Translations under genes and position numbers: made by a program
Notes under the pieces: model-generated
What the model was told of the DNA's origin: nothing
The model's database searches: none
Seen by the model: only the letters and a program-made list of their open reading frames with translations
Shown: positions 7,952-15,929 of the stretch, one piece after another
How positions within the stretch are numbered: position 1 is the stretch's first letter
Layout: every line of letters starts with the position of its first letter
NCBI GenBank assembly: GCA_937906995.1
Contig: CALESB010000003.1
Location: 1 to 64,000, forward strand
Source of the DNA: an uncultured Sutterella sp.
Lineage (GTDB): Bacteria > Pseudomonadota > Gammaproteobacteria > Burkholderiales > Burkholderiaceae_F
Length of the DNA stretch: 64,000 nt
Reading direction: 5' to 3'

Positions 7952-8026
7952 GCGCGGTTAGCTCAGCGGTAGAGCACTGCCTTCACACGGCAGGGGTCAC
8001 TGGTTCGAAACCAGTATCGCGCACCA
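7952..8026 (+). tRNA. tRNA-Val (CAC)
   Basis: A 75-nt cloverleaf with acceptor stem GCGCGGT/ATCGCGC, a D-arm containing AGCTCAGCGGTAGAGC, anticodon stem CTGCC/GGCAG around loop TTCACAC (anticodon CAC, reading GUG), T-arm GGTTCGAAACC and an encoded CCA end. Nine bases separate it from the following tRNA-Leu, so both are processed from one transcript. Confidence 0.95.
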
Positions 8027-8034
8027 GTGAGGAT

Positions 8035-8119
<85 letters not shown>

Positions 8120-8133
8120 ATTAAATAGGTGCT

Positions 8134-8162
8134 AAGCTGTACAGAGATGTACGGCTTTTTTT
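8134..8162 (+). terminator. Terminator of the tRNA unit
   Basis: AAGCTGTAC (8134-8142) and GTACGGCTT (8149-8157) form a 9-bp stem with one G-T pair and a 6-nt loop, directly followed by a run of T. It is 15 bp past the tRNA-Leu CCA. Confidence 0.88.
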
Positions 8163-8192
8163 GTATCTGTTACTTTAGTCTGGTATGGATTT

Positions 8193-8263
8193 TTTGGACA
8201 CCTGGAGTCCAAACTGTGCCTATTCCCCTTTCTATCAAGCAAAAAGCCTGTGGCGGGCTTTTT
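8193..8263 (+). terminator. Hairpin and second terminator-like structure; gene-free stretch
   Basis: The stretch 8163-8332 holds no convincing gene. It contains a hairpin TTTGGAC (8193-8199)/GTCCAAA (8207-8213), then AAAAAGCC (8241-8248) paired with GGGCTTTTT (8255-8263), which looks like an intrinsic terminator in either direction. This may be a back-up terminator for the tRNA operon or a remnant from a former neighbour. Confidence 0.5.
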
Positions 8264-8332
8264 CCTTTCTATCAGAAGAGCCCTTTTTCTTTCAACTCAA
8301 AATCATTTTCAGTGGGGTCGCTATAGTTAATA

Positions 8333-8385
8333 CCTGAACTTTTCATCAACTAGATGATATTTTTGGGCAGTTGGACTCCAGCGTT
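8333..8385 (-). mobile_element. 53-bp end fragment of the IS1634-type element
   Basis: These 53 bp are identical to 14028-14080, which contain the outer inverted repeat and the last codons (VQLPKNII-stop) of the intact transposase there. Similarity begins exactly at CCTGAAC in both copies, marking the element edge. It ends where the IS256-type left inverted repeat starts. The rest of this copy has been lost. Confidence 0.85.
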
Positions 8386-9684
8386 GAGACTGTAAATAAC
8401 TTTGTGTAAATCCAATATTTGCTAATCTCTTTGGAGTGAAAGAAATGGATTTACCAATGAATCAAGACAAGCTAAAAAAAACTAATCGCCAGTATTCCAA
8501 CCGGATAGTTGAAAAGTGATGAAATTGAACCTTTCATCCAACAGATGCGTAAGCATTTGATTGAGCAAGCTTTACACGGCAAAACGGACGCTTACCTTGG
8601 CTATGACTGATATGATCGTCATAGTGGCACTAATAGCCGAAAGGGCTCCAGCAAGAAGACGTTAAAGATCGAGAAGGGACCGATTGACATTTCGGTTCCA
8701 AGAGATCGAGATGGCTGTTTAGAACCGCAAATCGTCCCCAAGGGGCAAATGCGAACGGGTGTGCTCGATGACCAAATCGTCGCCCTTTACAGCAAAGGGA
8801 TGAGTACTCGTGAAATTAGTGAAACCATTAAGGAACTATACGACGTCGATGTGTCGGTCACGCTTATTAGCAATGTGACCGGCCGAGTCATCAATGAAGT
8901 TATCTAGTGGCAAAAACATCCTTTGGATGCGGTCTATCCGGTCGTTTTCATGGACTGTATCGTGACAATAGACGTGTGCTCAACAAAGCCATCTTTGTCG
9001 CAATGGGGATCAATTTGTCCGGCAACAAAGAACTATTGGGTCTTTGGCTGGCAGAAAATGAGGGAGCCAAGTTCTGGCTATCGGTTTTAACCGAATTTAA
9101 GAGCCGGGGTGTTGAAGACATTTTGATTGCTTGCATTGACGGTCTGAAAGGCTTCCCTGAGGCCATTGAGGCTGTCTATCCAAACACTCAAGTTCAATTG
9201 TGCGTTGTTCATATGGTTCGCAACAGCATGCGCTTTGTCAGTTGGAAAGACTACAAGCGTGTGGCAGCGCAGTTACGTACGATTTATCAAGCGGCCACCG
9301 AACAACAAGCTTTGGAAGCCCTTGAACAGTTTGATGCGGATTGGAAGGATAAGTATCCGGTGATTGCTGAACAATGGTGCCGTCATTGGGATCATCTCAT
9401 CACGATGTTTAACTATCCTGAGGATATCCGCCGAGTTATCTATACAACCAATGCCATTGAGTCAGTCAACAGCGTCATCAAGAAAGCGACCACTCGTCAT
9501 AAGATGTGCCCAAATGATGAGGCCGCTTTAAAGGTGGTTTATTTAGCCATTGACGCCGCTTCCAAAAAATGGACCATGCCGATTAGGAATTGGCGCCTGG
9601 CTTTAAACCGTTTTAGTATTGAGTTCGGTGACAAAATCACCAAATATCTCTAAATGGAATTTACACAAACGAATTTACAATCCC
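8386..9684 (+). mobile_element. Decayed IS256-family insertion sequence
   Basis: About 1.3 kb, bounded by imperfect inverted repeats. The left end reads GAGACTGTAAATAAC then TTTGTGTAAATCC. The reverse complement of the right end reads GGGATTGTAAATTCG then TTTGTGTAAATTCC. It encloses one broken Mutator-type transposase gene. No target duplication is visible; the left flank is an IS1634 fragment and the right flank is ordinary sequence next to a racemase gene, so the surroundings were rearranged after insertion. Confidence 0.85.
8445..9653 (+). pseudogene. IS256-family (Mutator) transposase, disrupted
   Basis: The gene product is a DDE transposase of the IS256 family. Similarity spans nearly the whole protein but needs three reading-frame segments. 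The start MDLPMNQDKLKK ends at TGA 8517. The next frame carries KKTLKIEKGPIDISVPRDRD, and is broken by TGA 8608 and TAG 8905. A final frame from about 8955 carries VLNKAIFVAMGINLSG, ENEGAKFWLSVLTEF, the CIDGLKGFPEAI motif, QVQLCVVHM, YTTNAIESVN and KKWTMPIRNW. At least two frameshifts and two internal stops make it inactive. Despite the breaks, the protein motifs are otherwise well kept, so inactivation may be fairly recent. Confidence 0.92.
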
Positions 9685-9707
9685 GCCTTTCGCAAAAGAA
9701 AGGATAA

Positions 9708-11126
9708 TCAACGAACCCCGCGCTGTTTAATTGTTGCTTCGGCAATTTCAACACACTTACGAGCTAAGGTCGCAGTTGGGTCAACAATGGCCACTTTTTT
9801 GCCAGCAACTTCAAAGTCATCTTGTTCGTGAAAAATCAAGGGCAACTCCGTACAACCTAAAATCAAAACGTTACAGTTGTACTGCTTAATCAAGTATTCG
9901 GCTGCGCTATACAAATCCTCGTAACATTGTCCCGTTGTGAAACCAGCCTTTGCACCCTTTGGTCCATAAATTGCCGACATAACGCGCTCTTGATGCTCAT
10001 CATCAGGAACAAAAATAGGTATGCCCATTTTTTTTGCTTTTTGGCTATAAATGCCTGTTCGCAATGTGCCGGTAGTTGCCATTAAACCCACTTGAGCATT
10101 TTCTCCAAACTTTGACTTAATGGAGTCAAGCATCGTTTGTTGCATATCAATAAAGGGCATATCTAAATGGCGCAATAAACGAGGCAAGAAAGCATGCGCC
10201 GTATTACAGGGGATAATGGCGTAGTCACATCCATCTTTTTGTAACCGCTTCGCACAGTTGTACATTGCTAATGTAGGATCTGCTCCACCATTTAATAGGC
10301 AAGCTGTACGATCATCAATTTGTGGATTTTGTTCAATTACGACCTTAAAGTGTTCTTGATCATTTTTGGCAGGGGTTGCTTTTACAATTTTGTCGTAGAG
10401 ATCAACTGTTGCAGCAGGCCCCAACCCTCCAATCAAACCCAACTTGAAAGGCTTCGGCATTCTTTTCATAGGATGAATAAGAATTGAGTTAGCGAAGATA
10501 GAGAAAACATCTAAAATTGGGAAACCCTTGGCCATCAACTTGTCTTGTAATAGAGCGAATCGTGAGTTATTGGGCACGATCAGCTCAACTCCATCTTCTA
10601 TCATGCGTTTACACACGACCTCCAATGTTTCAAGTGCTTTATCGTCATATTGACCGAGAACCTTCTCACGAGTTTCATTTAAGAGTAGTTCCTCTTCTTG
10701 ATTTGGGACAAAAAGTTTAAAATGTTCACCTAACTTACTTGCTGGGATAATATTTTGAGAATCCAATACTCCGATCGCTGAGCCTTTTTTTGTTTTAAGA
10801 AGAAACTCCGTCACCGCAGTATTGATATCAATAATTGGTACGAGGATTTCTCGCTGTAACTCCTCGACAAAAAGTCCAGTCTTAAAGTCTGGAATCGTAA
10901 TCAAATCTGCCCCCAAATCAGCCATACGCTCAGCTTCATTAAACGCAACAATTTTTCTGTCACTTAAATCAAATTCACTTCCAGTTTGTGGTTCAAATAA
11001 ATTTTCGACATCGTTTATGAAAGATACAAACGCATCACCACTTTGCGATTCAATGGCGTTTTTGACAAGTGCTGCAGCGCGAGGGTTAACAAAACTCATA
11101 ATGCCAATTGACTTCGTATTGTCCAT
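9708..11126 (-). CDS. Two-domain aspartate/glutamate racemase family protein
   Basis: A 472-residue protein made of two tandem Asp/Glu-racemase-like units. The C-terminal unit (about 226-472) is a good racemase: GLIGGLGPAATVDLY, catalytic Cys307 in IIPCNTAHAF and Cys425 in LILGCTELPLI, numbered from ATG 11126. The N-terminal unit has the same layout (SIGIMSFVNPRAAALV, ITIPDFKTG, LIVPNNSR) but has Asp and Asn where the two catalytic cysteines belong, so it is probably a regulatory or structural pseudo-domain. Ordinary family members are about 230 residues. ATG 11126 follows GGGAG at a 7-nt distance; an ATG two codons earlier overlaps that site. It is divergent from the DmpA-type peptidase gene, which suggests linked D-/L-aspartate metabolism. 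Confidence 0.85.
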   Translation of the reverse strand: MDNTKSIGIMSFVNPRAAALVKNAIESQSGDAFVSFINDVENLFEPQTGSEFDLSDRKIVAFNEAERMADLGADLITIPDFKTGLFVEELQREILVPIIDINTAVTEFLLKTKKGSAIGVLDSQNIIPASKLGEHFKLFVPNQEEELLLNETREKVLGQYDDKALETLEVVCKRMIEDGVELIVPNNSRFALLQDKLMAKGFPILDVFSIFANSILIHPMKRMPKPFKLGLIGGLGPAATVDLYDKIVKATPAKNDQEHFKVVIEQNPQIDDRTACLLNGGADPTLAMYNCAKRLQKDGCDYAIIPCNTAHAFLPRLLRHLDMPFIDMQQTMLDSIKSKFGENAQVGLMATTGTLRTGIYSQKAKKMGIPIFVPDDEHQERVMSAIYGPKGAKAGFTTGQCYEDLYSAAEYLIKQYNCNVLILGCTELPLIFHEQDDFEVAGKKVAIVDPTATLARKCVEIAEATIKQRGVR

Positions 11127-11312
11127 GAACATCTCCCTTCAATTAACGAAGCTATACCCAATGACCGTTGGTACAGTCACTGCTTTGCGCTTAAATTAGT
11201 CTAAGACAAAAAAAAGTGTTTTCGCTAATAGGGTTATTCCGTATTGATTTACCCCCTCCTAGTGGATCTAAAATACCAAGCGGTCTTTTACCCCTTTCGA
11301 AGGAGATAGGAT

Positions 11313-12458
11313 ATGCAATTATCAAAAATTGCTCTTGGTATTCTCGCCACTGTTACAGTTGGTCTATCTGCTGCTCAAGCGGCAGATCGTCCTCGTGATC
11401 TTGGCATTGAGATAGGGGTTTTGCATACAGGTACTAACAACGCTATCACGGACGTTAAGGGCGTTAAAGTAGGACAAGTCACTTTGGTTGATGAAAAGAA
11501 AGGTATGCATACGGGGGTAACGGCCATTGTTCCCCATGATGGAAACATCTTTAAAAATAAGGTGCCGGCAGGTATCTTTCTTGGAAATGCCTTCGGGAAG
11601 ATGACTGGCTATCCTCAAGTTAAAGAACTCGGTAATTTGGAAACTCCGATTGTCTTAACTAACACGCTGAACGTGGCCGCTGGTATTGATGGCATCATTG
11701 ATTATACGTTCTCCTTCAAAGACAACGGTGATGTTCGTTCTGTTAACGCAGTGGTTGGTGAAACCAATGATGGTGGAATCAACGACATCCGTGCTCGTTT
11801 TGTGAAACCTAGCGATGTTTTGAAGGCTATTAAAGAAGCAAAGACGGGACCAGTGGAAGAAGGGGCTGTTGGTGCTGGTACAGGTACCAAAGCCTTTGGT
11901 TTTAAGGGTGGTATCGGCACAGCCTCTCGTGTTCTTCCCAAGGAAATGGGTGGCTACACTGTAGGTGTTTTAGTTCAAACAAACTTTGGTGGTTTATTAA
12001 CGGTCGATGGTGTTGAAGTCGGCAAACAATTGGGTGGCTATCCGTACCAAAAAGAAATTGAAAGTGCCGACGGCTCTATTATGATGATCGTGGCAACGGA
12101 CGCTCCTCTTGACTCTCGCAATCTTGAACGTGTGGCTAAACGTGCGTTTATGGGGTTAGCCAAGAGCGGTGGCGTAGCTTCTAACGGTTCAGGTGATTTT
12201 GTGATTGCCTTCTCTACCAATGACAAAGTTCGTGTCCCACATAATACGAAGGCACTTGCCAAACAAACTACAAGTGTTGTCCAAAATGACGATATGACGC
12301 CTATTTTTATGGCTACGATCGAAGCCACTGAAGAAGCCATTATTAATTCTTTGTTCGCCGCTAAAGATACCAATACCTATGACGGTAAAGTTGTAAAAGC
12401 TTTGCCTGTTGATAAGGTAATGGAAATGATGAAATCTCATAATAAGTTAGCGAAATAA
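11313..12458 (+). CDS. P1-family (DmpA-like) aminopeptidase, exported
   Basis: A 381-residue member of the self-processing DmpA/BapA family, which removes N-terminal D-residues or beta-amino acids from peptides. Residues 1-23 form a signal peptide ending AAQA, so it should act in the periplasm. The autocleavage site is probably Gly254-Ser255 in ADGSIMMIV: this leaves a 127-residue beta chain, as in DmpA, and puts SNGSGD Ser293 and Asp295 at the distances of DmpA Ser288 and Asp290. Asn224 in QTNFGG fits the oxyanion position. ATG 11313 has a strong AAGGAG site. The gene stands between a divergent Asp/Glu racemase and a C4-dicarboxylate transporter. The substrate is unknown. Confidence 0.9.
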   Translation: MQLSKIALGILATVTVGLSAAQAADRPRDLGIEIGVLHTGTNNAITDVKGVKVGQVTLVDEKKGMHTGVTAIVPHDGNIFKNKVPAGIFLGNAFGKMTGYPQVKELGNLETPIVLTNTLNVAAGIDGIIDYTFSFKDNGDVRSVNAVVGETNDGGINDIRARFVKPSDVLKAIKEAKTGPVEEGAVGAGTGTKAFGFKGGIGTASRVLPKEMGGYTVGVLVQTNFGGLLTVDGVEVGKQLGGYPYQKEIESADGSIMMIVATDAPLDSRNLERVAKRAFMGLAKSGGVASNGSGDFVIAFSTNDKVRVPHNTKALAKQTTSVVQNDDMTPIFMATIEATEEAIINSLFAAKDTNTYDGKVVKALPVDKVMEMMKSHNKLAK

Positions 12459-12467
12459 TCTTTCAGT

Positions 12468-12486
12468 GGGAAGGCTTTGCCTTCCC
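12468..12486 (+). terminator. Hairpin after the DmpA-like gene
   Basis: GGGAAGGC (12468-12475) and GCCTTCCC (12479-12486) pair perfectly around TTT, 10 bp after the stop codon. Only a weak T-rich tail follows (TTGAATTT), so termination may be partial. Confidence 0.6.
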
Positions 12487-12541
12487 TTGAATTTCTGACT
12501 AAATGTCGGATCCATTTGAGCTCTAAATTGAGCATTATTTG

Positions 12542-12570
12542 GCCTCCTTTATCTATTTAGGAGGCTTTTT
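12542..12570 (+). terminator. Terminator-like hairpin in the dcu leader (possible attenuator)
   Basis: GCCTCCT (12542-12548) pairs with AGGAGGC (12559-12565) and is followed by TTTTT. The ribosome-binding site AGGAG of the dcu gene starts only 3 bp later and the ATG is 15 bp after the T-run. Placing a terminator inside a gene's own leader suggests either attenuation or a promoter squeezed downstream. Confidence 0.6.
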
Positions 12571-12584
12571 CTAGGAGAAGTAAG

Positions 12585-13886
12585 ATGGTTTGGTTACACT
12601 TCATCTTTTTGTTTGCCATTATTATCTACGCTGCTAAATTGGGTGGCATTGGTGTAGGTATGGCAGGCGGCCTCGGTATGGCGGTCGCTGTTTTTCTTTT
12701 CGGCATTCCGCCGGGACCCATGCCTCTCGACGTGATTTTGATCATTATGAGTGTGCTTTTTGCATGCTCTGTGATGCACGTCGCCGGTGGTATGGATTAC
12801 ATGATTCGTGTTGCTTCGCACATTTTGCGCAGTAATCCGAAGTACATCAACATTCTCGCTCCGGCTATCGCCTTTACCTTGACGATTTTCTCCGGTACGG
12901 GCTTCACCACGATGGCTATCTTGAACGTTGTCCAGGAAGTCGCCAAACAAAATGGCGTTCGTCCTTCTCAACCGTTGACCTCTGCTGTGGTGGCCTCTCA
13001 AATTGCCATTTCTGCCTCTCCGATTTCTGCCGCAACGGCCGCAATGTACGTCGTAGTCGAAAAGATGGGTGTGTCCTTCGGTGATGCCTTGATGGTGATC
13101 TTGCCAGCTGGTTTGTTCGGCGCTGCTGTTGCCTCTTTGATTTCGTCTTTCCAAGGCGTGGATCTTGCCAAGGATCCGATCTTCCAACAACGTATGAAGG
13201 AAGGTCTTGTTTCTATGACGAGCAAGGAAGAGTTGGAAAAGCCGTTGCCGAAGGGAGCCAAACTCTCTGTGGGCTTGTTCCTTTTGGGCGTGCTCTTCAT
13301 CGTCTTGATGTTGCTCTTTAAGCAAGAAATCGGTCATACATTGGGTTCTCGTGACATCATCGTTATCACGATGTTCTTTATCTCGATGCTGATGTACTGG
13401 TTCTGCGATGTCAAGCTTACGAAGATCAAAGAATCTACGATCTTCCATGGCGGTTATGAATCCTTGGTTGTGATTCTCGGTATCTGCTGGTTCGCATCAA
13501 CAGTTATCGATATTTACGTTCCGACCATTAAGGAACAAGCGACTGTCTTGCTCGGTCAATACCCGGGTCTGTTGGCTTTGGCTTTCTTCTGTGTATCTGC
13601 TTTGCTGTTCTCGCAAGGTGCGACGTCCGCATTGCTCGTACCGGTGGCTGCCAGCCTCGGTTGCGACGCTCCCATGATTTTGGCTTGCTTCGTTGCTGTG
13701 TCCGGTATCTTCGTCACGAACGTGTACCCGACCTCTGCGTTTGCGGTTTCCTGCGACGATACGGGTTCTTACATGGGTAAGTGGAGTGGCTCGTTTGTGA
13801 TCAACCACCCGTTCTTCTTACCGGGTTGCTTAGGTTTGGTCGCCGCTATTCCGTTCGGTTTCTTGCTTGCCAGCATCGTTTTCTAA
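12585..13886 (+). CDS. dcu: Anaerobic C4-dicarboxylate transporter, Dcu family
   Basis: A 433-residue inner-membrane protein matching DcuA/DcuB. It shows the conserved N-terminal AKLGGIGVGMAGGLGM, then HVAGGMDYMIR, NPKYINILAPAI and AVVASQIAISASPISAA, with about ten hydrophobic helices. Dcu proteins exchange aspartate, fumarate or malate for succinate during anaerobic fumarate respiration. I cannot say whether it is the A or B type. Base composition is visibly more GC-rich than the neighbours, with frequent C-ending codons, consistent with high expression or recent acquisition. It follows the DmpA-like peptidase on the same strand but has hairpins between, so it may be a separate or attenuated transcript. 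Confidence 0.92.
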   Translation: MVWLHFIFLFAIIIYAAKLGGIGVGMAGGLGMAVAVFLFGIPPGPMPLDVILIIMSVLFACSVMHVAGGMDYMIRVASHILRSNPKYINILAPAIAFTLTIFSGTGFTTMAILNVVQEVAKQNGVRPSQPLTSAVVASQIAISASPISAATAAMYVVVEKMGVSFGDALMVILPAGLFGAAVASLISSFQGVDLAKDPIFQQRMKEGLVSMTSKEELEKPLPKGAKLSVGLFLLGVLFIVLMLLFKQEIGHTLGSRDIIVITMFFISMLMYWFCDVKLTKIKESTIFHGGYESLVVILGICWFASTVIDIYVPTIKEQATVLLGQYPGLLALAFFCVSALLFSQGATSALLVPVAASLGCDAPMILACFVAVSGIFVTNVYPTSAFAVSCDDTGSYMGKWSGSFVINHPFFLPGCLGLVAAIPFGFLLASIVF

Positions 13887-13947
13887 ACATGGCAAGATCT
13901 ATGTGACTCAGTTTGAGTTGAGTTAACGTAGAAATTGAAATCTCAAT

Positions 13948-13982
13948 AACGCCAACACTTGTTTCACACAGGTGTTGGCGTT
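13948..13982 (+). terminator. Terminator after dcu
   Basis: AACGCCAACAC (13948-13958) pairs with GTGTTGGCGTT (13972-13982), and the stem extends inward with a G-T pair. TTTATTTA follows. A strong stem, about 60 bp past the dcu stop. Confidence 0.8.
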
Positions 13983-14027
13983 TATTTAGATAGATTGAAA
14001 AAAGAATAAATCGAACAATTCTGAAAT

Positions 14028-15841
14028 CCTGAACTTTTCATCAACTAGATGATATTTTTGGGCAGTTGGACTCCAGCGTTCAGTATCAGCTCTCGATTTG
14101 ATTTTGAAATTTCATCCCAATAGCGTTTCAATGTTCCGTCCAGACGCCATAACTTGATGCCACTGAGCACATCCAAGTACTTGGGTGTGCTGTCCGAGGG
14201 CAACTTTTTGTCGCTTAGCCGTTTCTTGAGCATCAGCAATAAACTCAAAGCCAAATACGTCACAAACACCTTGCCTTCGAGCGCCTTGTCCTCGCAACGC
14301 ATTCGTCTGCCCGAGCAGCGATCCTTGTAATTACAGAAGGCCTTTTCCACTGTATCCCGATTGCGGTAAATCAGCAATGCTGCCGCCGCATCCTTAACCG
14401 TATTACTAATCAGCACGATCAGACCGGCTGTCTCACGGTACTTCGCCCACTGCAGCTCATCGAGCTCCCAGTGACCCAATGTATCTTTTTTGTAGAAACG
14501 TCTAAAGAGTGGATCATCCGGAGCCTGCCTGGTTTCTTCGAGCTGTTGCTTGAGTCGCTGCAGAGCCTCAAGCGTGTTCTCGATATCATCCGTTTCCTTC
14601 TGCTTGCTGAAGTAGACGTGGACATACACTTGGTGATCCGAGCGTCCGCTCGCTCTCGTGTTCATGATCCAAGGCATGGTCTCGGTGTAGCAAAACGCCT
14701 CAATCTCCTGTCGATACGCTCTTGGATGGCAAAGCCTCAGTGCCGGCAGGGCTCTTTGCATGGTGGCTTGAATAAAGCTGGAGTTGCGCTTGGCGCCGAT
14801 GACAAAGCCAATGTCTTGCTTGAGCATGGAGGTCAGATTATTGAGCGAGAAAAAACCTCGATCCAGAATCAACTCAATGGGATCCAAATCCAATTGCGTT
14901 AGATCCAGGAAAAGATTTCTCAGCAGGCCACAGTCGTTGAGTGAGCCGTCCAAAACTTTGTAGAAAATCGGTTCGCCACTGATTTCATCGAGCAGCAAGG
15001 CGATGTTGAATTGAGGCAAGGAGTCTTCTTCCTTGTTCTTGCCGTATTTAACTTTACGGATGGTTTGGGAAAACGATGAGATTGATGTGGTGTCAAATGC
15101 CCAATACCCTCCGTCAACCAGTGTTTGACTGTGAGCGGCCCGACGCTTCAGATAGGCAAAGCGCTGTTCGTCGGTGATGGATTGAAACAGTCGGGTGATT
15201 GCGGTGGGATTGAGTCCATGCTCGGCCGGAAGATAGGTGCGGTTGGCGAAACTCTCGTAGCTGCAAACAGATGACTGAGGCTGCAGAATGAGGAACATGG
15301 CCAGAGAAAGGATGTTCTTGTACTGAAGGGGGAAGACGGCTTGGAGGTCTTCGGTCAGACCGGATTGATCAGCGATGCTTGCGAGCACGTAGGTGGCGCC
15401 GGCCTCGACGGCCCGAGTTCTGGAAGCGAAGTCAGCAAAGGTGAATTTTTCCTCCGTGGGATCCAGAAAGATGATTTCGTTGTCTTCGTAGATGGCCTCC
15501 AGACCTTTGTATTGGGGATTTTCGGAAAGGAATTTACGTCCGAAGATGACCTTCTTGCCCTCAAGCTTACCGACGGTTTTACGGCTGACGCAACGAGACT
15601 TGCCGTCGATCCATTGGTTTTTGTACCGGACGATGTATTGGGTGCCGGTTTGATTGACGATCATGACGGGGTGGATGGGGTCTGGATTAGACATAAAAAC
15701 CTCCATAGATTGTCTATATCATAATCTATGCCGAATGCAAAAATCCAGAGTTTATGAATAAAATTTTCTATTAAAACAATAAGTTAATTGAAGTGTTACT
15801 TTAAGGTTGGGTACTAAGAGCTAGTTTCTGAAAAGTTTAGG
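14028..15841 (-). mobile_element. Intact IS1634-type (IS4 superfamily) insertion sequence
   Basis: The element edges are set by a 21-bp imperfect inverted repeat. The low-coordinate end reads CCTGAACTTTTCATCAACTAG (first bases at 14028). The reverse complement of the other end, 15821-15841, reads CCTAAACTTTTCAGAAACTAG, with three mismatches. It encloses one uninterrupted transposase gene. Target duplications are not obvious (GAAAT on one side, TTAAT on the other). It sits between the dcu terminator and hom, about 90 bp from the hom start. Confidence 0.85.
14045..15694 (-). CDS. IS1634-family transposase
   Basis: A 549-residue DDE transposase of the IS4 superfamily with no internal stop, so probably functional. 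Recognisable parts: an N-terminal YIVRYKNQWIDGKSR segment; the first catalytic Asp in YWAFDTTSISSFS; the second Asp in LILDRGFFS within a DPIELILDRGF context; and a late Y-R-x-R-D-x-V-E-K-A-F segment (YRNRDTVEKAFCNYK) carrying the catalytic Glu. ATG 15694 follows GGAGG at a 5-nt distance; a second ATG four codons earlier overlaps the ribosome-binding site. The 53-bp end of another copy lies at 8333-8385. Confidence 0.92.
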   Translation of the reverse strand: MSNPDPIHPVMIVNQTGTQYIVRYKNQWIDGKSRCVSRKTVGKLEGKKVIFGRKFLSENPQYKGLEAIYEDNEIIFLDPTEEKFTFADFASRTRAVEAGATYVLASIADQSGLTEDLQAVFPLQYKNILSLAMFLILQPQSSVCSYESFANRTYLPAEHGLNPTAITRLFQSITDEQRFAYLKRRAAHSQTLVDGGYWAFDTTSISSFSQTIRKVKYGKNKEEDSLPQFNIALLLDEISGEPIFYKVLDGSLNDCGLLRNLFLDLTQLDLDPIELILDRGFFSLNNLTSMLKQDIGFVIGAKRNSSFIQATMQRALPALRLCHPRAYRQEIEAFCYTETMPWIMNTRASGRSDHQVYVHVYFSKQKETDDIENTLEALQRLKQQLEETRQAPDDPLFRRFYKKDTLGHWELDELQWAKYRETAGLIVLISNTVKDAAAALLIYRNRDTVEKAFCNYKDRCSGRRMRCEDKALEGKVFVTYLALSLLLMLKKRLSDKKLPSDSTPKYLDVLSGIKLWRLDGTLKRYWDEISKSNRELILNAGVQLPKNII

Positions 15842-15929
15842 TTAATAAGGATAATTCGCTATCGCCTGTTTTCAATAACTCTGCATACAATAGTGTTTGT
15901 TGAAATCTTTTCCTATAAGAGGTATTGGT

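Noticed and set aside
8129..8326. A 65-codon frame after the tRNA terminator
   Set aside because: It starts at the tRNA terminator and runs through two further hairpins, has no credible ribosome-binding site and no recognisable motif.
12594..13448. A long open frame on the minus strand inside dcu
   Set aside because: It is antisense to a well-recognised transporter, and its His/Arg/Asn-rich, low-complexity product matches nothing. It arises from the codon bias of dcu.
8333..15841. Composite transposon formed by two IS1634 copies around the racemase-DmpA-dcu cluster
   Set aside because: One flank is only a 53-bp stub, lacking its other end, and no target duplication is visible. The copies could still recombine, but a mobile unit cannot be claimed.
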